Source: JAPOXR01 sp965214695
GTDB lineage: Bacteria; Pseudomonadota; Alphaproteobacteria; Rhodobacterales; Rhodobacteraceae
DNA length: 64,000 nt
Direction: 5' to 3'
NCBI GenBank assembly: GCA_965214695.1
Contig: OZ243967.1
Coordinates: forward strand, 1,488,001-1,552,000
Each line of letters opens with the position of its first letter. Positions within the stretch are counted from its first letter, which is position 1. Under the pieces are notes generated by a model. The model had not been told where the DNA came from, searched no databases, and was given only the letters and a program-made list of their open reading frames with translations. Shown piece after piece: positions 58,438 through 64,000 of the stretch. Both the position numbers and the translations under genes were made by a program.

Positions 58438-59750
58438 CAGTCATAGACGCGCTGGTCGTCAATGACCTTGCCGTCATCCGGCAGGCTCCCCACCGCACGG
58501 AATTCGACCACCCCCCGCAATTTGAGGATGGATGCCACCTGTTCCCCGAAACCAGGAACATCTCCGGTGTCAGTCTCGGCCAGCACCGTCATCACATCCT
58601 GATCGTTTGCCCGTGATACCACGATACGGACCCGGATTATGCCGGGGCTGCGCCGGACCAGTTCGGCAACCTGGCCCGGTCGCACGAACATGCCCCTGAT
58701 CTTGGTGGTCTGGTCTGCCCGACCCTTCCAGCCAGCCAGGCGGCGATTGGTGCGTCCGCAGGAACTCGTGCCCGGCAGGAAGGCTGACAAATCGCCGGTG
58801 GCAAACCGGATCAGGGGGTAGTCCCGGTTGAGGGTGGTCACCACCACCTCGCCAATTCTCCCCTCCTCGACCGGCTCGCCGGTGCCTGGAACCACGATCT
58901 CGATCACGAGCCCCTCATCGATCACGAGCCCCTGGTCCGGAACCGTCTCGTAGGCGATGCTGCCGAGGTCGGCGGTTGCATAGCTCTGGAGGCAGGATAT
59001 CCCCCGATCGGCATAGAATTGTCGGGTGGCCGGAAACAGCGCCCCACCACCGACCGCAGCAATCTTCAGGCAGTCAAGACCGACTCCCATCTCGTCGGCC
59101 GTCTCCAGGATTGTCTTCAGGTAGTCGGGAGTCCCTGCATAGGCGGTGGCGGCAAAATGAGCCGCCGCCCGGACTTGCAATTCGGTCTGACCGGTACCGG
59201 CCGGGATCACCGTTGCTCCAACTGCCCGGGCACCGCTTTCAAAGATCATTCCGGCCGGGGTTAGGTGATACGACAGGCAATTCTGTACGATGTCACCCGG
59301 CCCGATGCCGCAGGCATGCAGGAACCGCCCCATTCGCCACCAGTCACCGCCGGTCATGCCTGGTTCGTAGATCGGGCCGGGTGACTGAAAGAGATGTTCG
59401 AACTCAGCTGTCCCGAGGGCGGCAAATCCGCCGAATGGCGGTGCTTCCGACTGCAACCGGGCAAGCTCCGCCTTGCGCAGGACCGGCAAACGGGCCAAAT
59501 CGTCCACCGAGGTGAATTCGGCCGGGTCGATATCTGCCAGCATCCCGGCATAACCCGGCGCAAGGTCCCTGGCCCGGGCAACGAGCGCCGGCAGGTCACG
59601 GGCAAGGTCTCGGGCCCGTTCATCCGGAGAGCGAAGCTCGAGGCGGTCGTAATGTCTGCCGGCGGTCATGACGGAGGACCTGTCGATATCGCCGGTCCGG
59701 CCAGCGTCCTGCATGTGGCGGGGTTGGTCCTGCATCCTCAATTCAGCCAT
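58438..59750 (-). CDS. phenylacetate-CoA ligase-like adenylate-forming enzyme
   Basis: A 437-residue relative of PaaK (ANL superfamily). The order FTSVDDLARLPVLRKAEL, FGGFAA, a glycine/proline loop QSPGPIYEPGM in place of the usual SSGTTGKP ATP loop, then SYATADLGSIAYE, YPLIRFATGDLSAF and GWKGRADQTTKIRGMFVRPGQV (hinge and C-terminal domain with KIRG) is seen. The altered loop also occurs in PaaK-like proteins next to Liv-type transporters, as I remember them. It overlaps the LivF-like gene by 13 bases and is probably the last gene of that operon. It may activate a carboxylate related to the imported compound. Confidence 0.83.
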
Positions 59751-60556
59751 CGTTTCCGGCGTCGGTAGCTGCGGACATCGCGGAAGGATTTGCGTCCCGA
59801 CTCCGACATGCCGAGATAGAATTCCTTGACATCGGGGTTTTCGCGCAACTCCATCGCCGGTCCGTCCATGACCACCCGGCCGGATTCCAAAATGTAACCG
59901 TAGCTGGCAAATCGCAGGGCGACGTTGGTATTCTGCTCCGCCAGCAGGAAGCTCACACCTTCCCGTTCATTCAGGTTGCGCACGATTTCAAAGATTTCCT
60001 CGACGAGTTGCGGAGCCAGGCCCATGGAAGGCTCGTCAAGCAGAATCATTTCCGGGCGCGACATCAGCGCCCGGCCGATGACACACATCTGCTGTTCGCC
60101 GCCCGAGGTGTATCCAGCCTGCGATTTGCGCCGCTCCTTCAGTCGCGGGAAATAGCTGTAGACGAGCTCGAGATCCTCCTCGACCCTCGCCCTGCCATCG
60201 CGCCGGGTGAAAGCGCCGGTCATCAGATTCTCTTCCACGGTCAGATGCTCGAAGCAGTGGCGCCCTTCCATGACCTGGATGACTCCCAGCCGCACCAGTT
60301 CCGACGGGCCGAGATCCTGTACATCCCGGCCACGGTAGTTGATGGCACCCTTGGTGACCTCGCCACGCTCGGAATGCAAAAGACTGGATATCGCCTTCAG
60401 GGTAGTGGTCTTGCCGGCGCCGTTGCCGCCGAGAAGTGCCACCACGCCGCCGGCCGGCACTTCGAGGCTGACCCCCTTGAGAACGAGAATCACGTGGTTG
60501 TAGACAACCTCGATATTGTTGACGCTCAACAGCGCCTCGGGGCCGGTCTCTTCCAT
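59738..60556 (-). CDS. branched-chain amino acid ABC transporter ATP-binding protein, LivF-like
   Basis: A 272-residue ATPase: Walker A GGNGAGKTT, signature TSGGEQQMCVIGRALMSRP, Walker B ILLDEPSMGLAPQLVEEIFEIVRNL. The C-terminal EFYLGMSESGRKSFRDV matches LivF-type proteins (which often end near EFYLG...). ATG 60556 (MEETGPEALLSVNNIEVVY) gives the family start. A LivG-type partner ATPase is not in the window between 56 and 64 kb; it may lie beyond the right edge, or the PaaK-linked arrangement uses a different order. Confidence 0.88.
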   Translation of the reverse strand: MEETGPEALLSVNNIEVVYNHVILVLKGVSLEVPAGGVVALLGGNGAGKTTTLKAISSLLHSERGEVTKGAINYRGRDVQDLGPSELVRLGVIQVMEGRHCFEHLTVEENLMTGAFTRRDGRARVEEDLELVYSYFPRLKERRKSQAGYTSGGEQQMCVIGRALMSRPEMILLDEPSMGLAPQLVEEIFEIVRNLNEREGVSFLLAEQNTNVALRFASYGYILESGRVVMDGPAMELRENPDVKEFYLGMSESGRKSFRDVRSYRRRKRWLN

Positions 60557-60617
60557 GGCTGGGCTGATGGGTCCGCGGGCGGATCCCGGCCCGATGCGGG
60601 CCGGGATCACCGTTTTG

Positions 60618-61901
60618 TCAGCAGCGCCGCTCGATGCCGTGTTCCTCGGCATAGGCGGCCGCATCCTCGGCAATGAGAGCGTCAACGACCTCCTTGTCGG
60701 ACTGGATCTGGTCGGTGATGATGCTCCATTCGCCCTTCATCGCGTCCCATTGCTGCACCATGGCCAAGCCGGGGCCGCCATGGTTTTCGCAGGTGACCGT
60801 GAAGGATGGTGCGAAATTCGGCAGGCCGAGGGCGGTCATCTTCTCCTCGGTGATTTCCAGCGCTTCCAACCCGTCGCGCATCATCTCCGGCGTGATGTCG
60901 CCGACGCCATGGATTTCCTGGGCGGTCCTGATCGCCTCGGCGATGAGCAATGCGCCGTACATGCCGCGCATGTAGAGCACCGAGCCGACCTGGTCACCGG
61001 CGCCGGCCGCCATGCCGGCATCATGGACATGCGTCTTCAGATCGTCGATCACCGGATAGTCGGTGCCGACGCCGTGCAGGGCCAGCGCCTTGTAGCCATC
61101 GGCGCGATCGCCAGCCGGCAGCACGTCATTCTCCGAGCCCGACCACCAGATGCCGATGAAATTCTCCATCGGGAACCTGATATTGGCCGCCTCCTGGATT
61201 GCCACCGAATTCATCACGCCCCAGCCCCACATCAACAGATAGTCGGGCTTCTCGCGGCGGATCTCCAGCCATTGTGACTTCTGTTCCTGGCCGGGATGGT
61301 CAACCGGAATCAGCATCAGCTCGTAGCCATGCTTGGCCGACAACTCCTCCAGCGTGCGGATCGGCTCCTTGCCATAGGCCGAATTGTGATACACGAGGCC
61401 GATCTTCATGCCGGAGATGTCGCCGTCATTGAGCGACATGATGTGCTTGATGGCGATCGATGCGCCGTCCCAGTAATTGGCCGGGAAGTTGAAGACATGG
61501 CTGAAGACGGTGCCGTCGGCCGCTGCCGTCCGCCCGTAGCCCATGGAATGGATGGGAATCCCGTCGGCGGTCGCCTTCGGTATCAACTGGTAGGTGATGC
61601 CGGTCGACAGCGGTGCGTAGACCAGTGATCCCTCGCCCTTGGTCGCCTCGTAGCACTCGACGCCCTTCTGGGTGTTGTAGCCGGTCTCGCAGTCAAGGAC
61701 CCGGACCGGTACGCCGCCGATGCCGCCATCCCGTTCATTGAGGAGCGTGAAGTAGTCAGCAAAGCCGTCGGCGGTCGGTATGCCGCTGGGCGAATAGGGG
61801 CCGGTCCTGTAGCTGAGCCAGGGTACAACCAGCTCTGCCAGCGCCGCCGGTGCCGAGATCGACATGATGGCCGCGGCCAATGCTGCAATCCTGAGTTTCA
61901 T
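60618..61901 (-). CDS. branched-chain amino acid-type ABC substrate-binding protein
   Basis: A 427-residue precursor with signal peptide MKLRIAALAAAIMSISAPAALA. The mature part has the Peripla_BP_6 layout: PTADGFADYFTLLNERDGGIGG, VRVLDCETGYNTQKGVECYEATKGEGSLVYAPLSTG, IGLVYHNSAYGKEP, ENFIGIWWSGSENDVL. This sub-type, with unusually large aromatic content around the ligand site, goes with PaaK-like ligases. The ligand may be a carboxylate other than an amino acid. Confidence 0.88.
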   Translation of the reverse strand: MKLRIAALAAAIMSISAPAALAELVVPWLSYRTGPYSPSGIPTADGFADYFTLLNERDGGIGGVPVRVLDCETGYNTQKGVECYEATKGEGSLVYAPLSTGITYQLIPKATADGIPIHSMGYGRTAAADGTVFSHVFNFPANYWDGASIAIKHIMSLNDGDISGMKIGLVYHNSAYGKEPIRTLEELSAKHGYELMLIPVDHPGQEQKSQWLEIRREKPDYLLMWGWGVMNSVAIQEAANIRFPMENFIGIWWSGSENDVLPAGDRADGYKALALHGVGTDYPVIDDLKTHVHDAGMAAGAGDQVGSVLYMRGMYGALLIAEAIRTAQEIHGVGDITPEMMRDGLEALEITEEKMTALGLPNFAPSFTVTCENHGGPGLAMVQQWDAMKGEWSIITDQIQSDKEVVDALIAEDAAAYAEEHGIERRC

Positions 61902-62230
61902 GGGAATCCTCCTTCTATCTGTATTCCGCAATCTGTTACCGACATTGCCAGTCGTTTGCCAGTGGTCATGCAAACCCCAACCACCGTCAGCGACCCGCCC
62001 CTGGCGCAATGAGGTGGTCCTGCTTGGTTGGACGGTCCGAGGGCAAACACACGAAGAAAGAACCCTGAGGACATCCCCTTGTCGTGCCCCATCTTCCGAT
62101 GGACGTCAGGCTTGACCCACAAGCTAGCAAGTGTCTTTTGGTTCAACACAGGCGCAATGCTGGTGGGAAAGACATGGCCCATCTTGATGTGAAGATTGCG
62201 TGGTACCTGAAATCCGACCACCCTGCGGTG
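61902..62230. other. intergenic region between binding protein and LivM-like gene
   Basis: About 330 bases, longer than the other gaps of the operon. No gene is supported; a separate promoter for the binding-protein gene is plausible but I could not define one. Confidence 0.35.
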
Positions 62231-63313
62231 CTACTGGTCGTGCGGGAACGGCCAAAGCCGCAGTTTTTCCCTGATTATCCGCCACAGCTGCGAGATGCCG
62301 TGCGGCTCGACGATCAGGAAGAACACGATCAGGCCGCCGATGATGACGAATTCGAAATGGGTCGAGATGGCGGCGTCCCAACCAAGGCCGCCAACGAGGA
62401 TGTTCTTCAGGAGCACTGGTACCAACACCAGGAAGGCGGCGCCGACGAAGGAGCCGAAGATCGACCCGAGCCCGCCGATGATGATCATGAACAGGACCAG
62501 GAAGGACTGGTTGATGCCGAAGGCCTCGGTAACCTCGACCGCGCCGAGATAGACGGCAAAAAACAGCGCCCCGGCCACCCCGATAAAGAAGGACGAGACC
62601 GCGAAGGCCGACAGCTTGGCCCGCAAGGGGTCGACGCCGATGATCTCGGCGGCGATGTCCATGTCGCGGATCGCCATCCAGCTCCTGCCGACCGCGCCCC
62701 GGGTCAAGTTGCGGGCGATCCAGGCAAACGCCACCACGAAAGCCAGGCAGAACAGATATTGCGCCGCTGGCGATGTCTCCGGGCCGGTGACGGCAACGCC
62801 GAACAGCGTCCGCTCGGCGGCGTTGATCTGCCCCGAGGCCGAGTAGTTGTAGAACCAGGGAACCTTGTTGAACAGCCAGACGAGGAAAAACTGCGCCGCC
62901 AGCGTGGCCACCGCCAGGTAGAATCCCTTGATCCGCAGCGATGGCAGGCCAAACAGCATGCCGACCAGCGCGGTGATGAGGCCGGCCAGGAGAATGCAGA
63001 ACACGATGTTGAGGCCGGGAAAGGCGGTCATCAGCTTGTAGCAGGCATAGGCCCCGACCGCCATGAAGCCGCCGGTGCCCAGCGACACCTGGCCACAATA
63101 GCCGGTCAGGATATTGAGGCCCAGCGCCGCCATCGACCACACCAGGAACGGCACCAGCACCGCGTTCGACCAGTAGTCATTGACCAGGAACGGCACCACG
63201 CCGAACGCCGCCGCCAGCACCAAATAGTAGCGGTAGCGGTCGAAGGCGACCGGAAAGGTCTGCCCGTCCTCGCGGTAGGACGCGCTGAATTCGCCAGCCT
63301 CGCGGTAGAACAC
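62231..63313 (-). CDS. branched-chain amino acid-type ABC permease, LivM-like
   Basis: A 360-residue inner-membrane protein: about ten hydrophobic segments, with GLNILTGYCGQVSLGTGGFMAVGAY (LivM start block), SLRIKGFYLAVATLAAQFFL, GRSWMAIRDMDIAAEIIGVDPLRAKLSAFAVSSFF (coupling loop) and GSIFGSFVGAAFLVLVP. It follows the LivH-like gene by 123 bases. Confidence 0.9.
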   Translation of the reverse strand: MFYREAGEFSASYREDGQTFPVAFDRYRYYLVLAAAFGVVPFLVNDYWSNAVLVPFLVWSMAALGLNILTGYCGQVSLGTGGFMAVGAYACYKLMTAFPGLNIVFCILLAGLITALVGMLFGLPSLRIKGFYLAVATLAAQFFLVWLFNKVPWFYNYSASGQINAAERTLFGVAVTGPETSPAAQYLFCLAFVVAFAWIARNLTRGAVGRSWMAIRDMDIAAEIIGVDPLRAKLSAFAVSSFFIGVAGALFFAVYLGAVEVTEAFGINQSFLVLFMIIIGGLGSIFGSFVGAAFLVLVPVLLKNILVGGLGWDAAISTHFEFVIIGGLIVFFLIVEPHGISQLWRIIREKLRLWPFPHDQ

Positions 63314-63436
63314 CGCTCAGACCTCCTCACCATGCCGGGACACGGGCCAAATCCTCCCGCACCGCCAACACAGGGTCCAATCCACTTCACCACGACAAAA
63401 CATCGGTCGCACCTTCCCATACCGGCGGAACAACGG

Positions 63437-64000
63437 TCACACCCTCTCGATGATGCGCTCGCCAAACAGCCCCTGCGGCCGGAACACCAGGAACACCAGG
63501 GCCAGAACATAGGCGAACCAGTTCTCGGTGGCGCCGCCGATGAGCGGTCCCACCAGGAATTCGAACAGCTTCTCGCCGACGCCGATGATCAGCCCGCCGA
63601 CGATGGCGCCGGGAATCGAGGTGAAGCCGCCGAGCATGAGCACCGGCAATGCCTTGAGGGCGATCAGTGACAATGAGAACTGGACACCGGACTTTGCGCC
63701 CCACATGACGCCGGCAACCAGGGCGACGAAGCCGGCAATCGACCATACTACCACCCAGATAAAGCGCAGCGATATCCCTACCGACAACGCCGCCTGGTGG
63801 TCGTCGGCCACTGCCCTGAGGGCGCGGCCGACCCGTGAATACTGCGAGAACACCGTCAGCGACACCACGAGGATGGCGGCAACGATGGCGGCAACGATGT
63901 CGAGCCGGTCGATGAAGAAGCCGTAGCCGAGGAGGTCGTGGGTGGCGATCTCGATGGTGTCGGAGATGCCCTGCGGCACGCCGACATCGAGTTTCTTGAT
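63437..64000 (-). CDS. branched-chain amino acid-type ABC permease, LivH-like, 5' end outside window
   Basis: The frame stays open to the right edge (KKLDVGVPQGISDTIEI at the edge), so the first about 100 residues are missing. About 187 residues are visible: DRLDIVAAIVAAILVVSLTVFSQYSRVGRALRAVADDHQAALSVGIS (coupling loop region), VAGVMWGAKSGVQFSLSLIALKALPVLMLGGFTSIPGAIVGGLIIGVGEKLFE. The GGFTSIPGAIVGG block and the C-terminal RPQGLFGERIIERV are LivH hallmarks. Confidence 0.92.
   Translation of the reverse strand: MKKLDVGVPQGISDTIEIATHDLLGYGFFIDRLDIVAAIVAAILVVSLTVFSQYSRVGRALRAVADDHQAALSVGISLRFIWVVVWSIAGFVALVAGVMWGAKSGVQFSLSLIALKALPVLMLGGFTSIPGAIVGGLIIGVGEKLFEFLVGPLIGGATENWFAYVLALVFLVFRPQGLFGERIIERV

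Overview
The window comes from a high-GC alphaproteobacterium. Support for this includes the rRNA operon order 16S-tRNA-Ile(GAT)-tRNA-Ala(TGC)-23S-5S-tRNA-fMet, the short 41-residue bL36, a DinB with an N-terminal zinc ribbon, and a chromosome rich in ABC uptake systems and small-molecule oxidoreductases. Many genes overlap by ATGA/GTGA or TGATG junctions. Several starts are best read as GTG or TTG.

Layout. 0-7.5 kb: tail of a CoA-binding protein, a cytoplasmic BisC/DMSO-reductase-like molybdoenzyme, and a divergent carbohydrate locus. In that locus an IclR regulator, an AGE-family epimerase and an SMP-30 lactonase lie on the minus strand, and an SDR dehydrogenase and an RraA-like protein lie on the plus strand, with a regulator/promoter site between them. 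7.8-10.2 kb: a defence-like pocket with an ABC/OLD-type AAA ATPase translationally coupled to a separate TOPRIM-like protein, next to a frameshifted AbiEii-type nucleotidyltransferase. 10.2-18.6 kb: a split transketolase, FGGY kinase, ribose-type ABC importer and SorC-type regulator, together a ketose import, phosphorylation and cleavage operon. 19-20 kb: a broken ATPase gene. 20.4-21.3 kb: a persulfide-dioxygenase-like MBL protein. 22-31.2 kb: an eight-gene minus-strand operon (UgpC/A/E/B-type importer, class III aminotransferase, zinc alcohol dehydrogenase, hydroxypyruvate-isomerase-like TIM barrel, UroD/methyltransferase-family protein), divergent from a LysR regulator.

32.4-43.5 kb is a plastic island. 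It holds a TPR gene with an in-frame UGA, a HipBA toxin-antitoxin pair, a decayed tyrosine integrase, a RelBE-type pair, and a 404-bp duplicated copy of the hipA 3' end. It also holds a truncated DUF4143-type ATPase and a truncated Fic-associated gene, each preceded by its own array of 23- or 24-bp direct repeats. An IS21-family element with a dead istB has cut the Fic gene. 43.7-48.8 kb is the rRNA operon on the minus strand, ending in a perfect 14-bp terminator stem.

49-64 kb is mostly housekeeping: msrPQ, clpB, pyrF, dinB, a porin with a large lower-GC insertion, tRNA-Val, rpmJ, and a Liv-type branched-chain amino-acid-like importer operon linked to a PaaK-like adenylate-forming enzyme. 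That operon runs off the right edge.

The most interesting unexplained items are the split ATPase/TOPRIM defence candidate, the two different iteron arrays in front of the DUF4143 and Fic genes, the UroD-family catabolic operon of unknown substrate, and the two duplicated-start leader ORFs (bisC-like and pyrF). All names come from reading motifs and general family knowledge; no database search was run.
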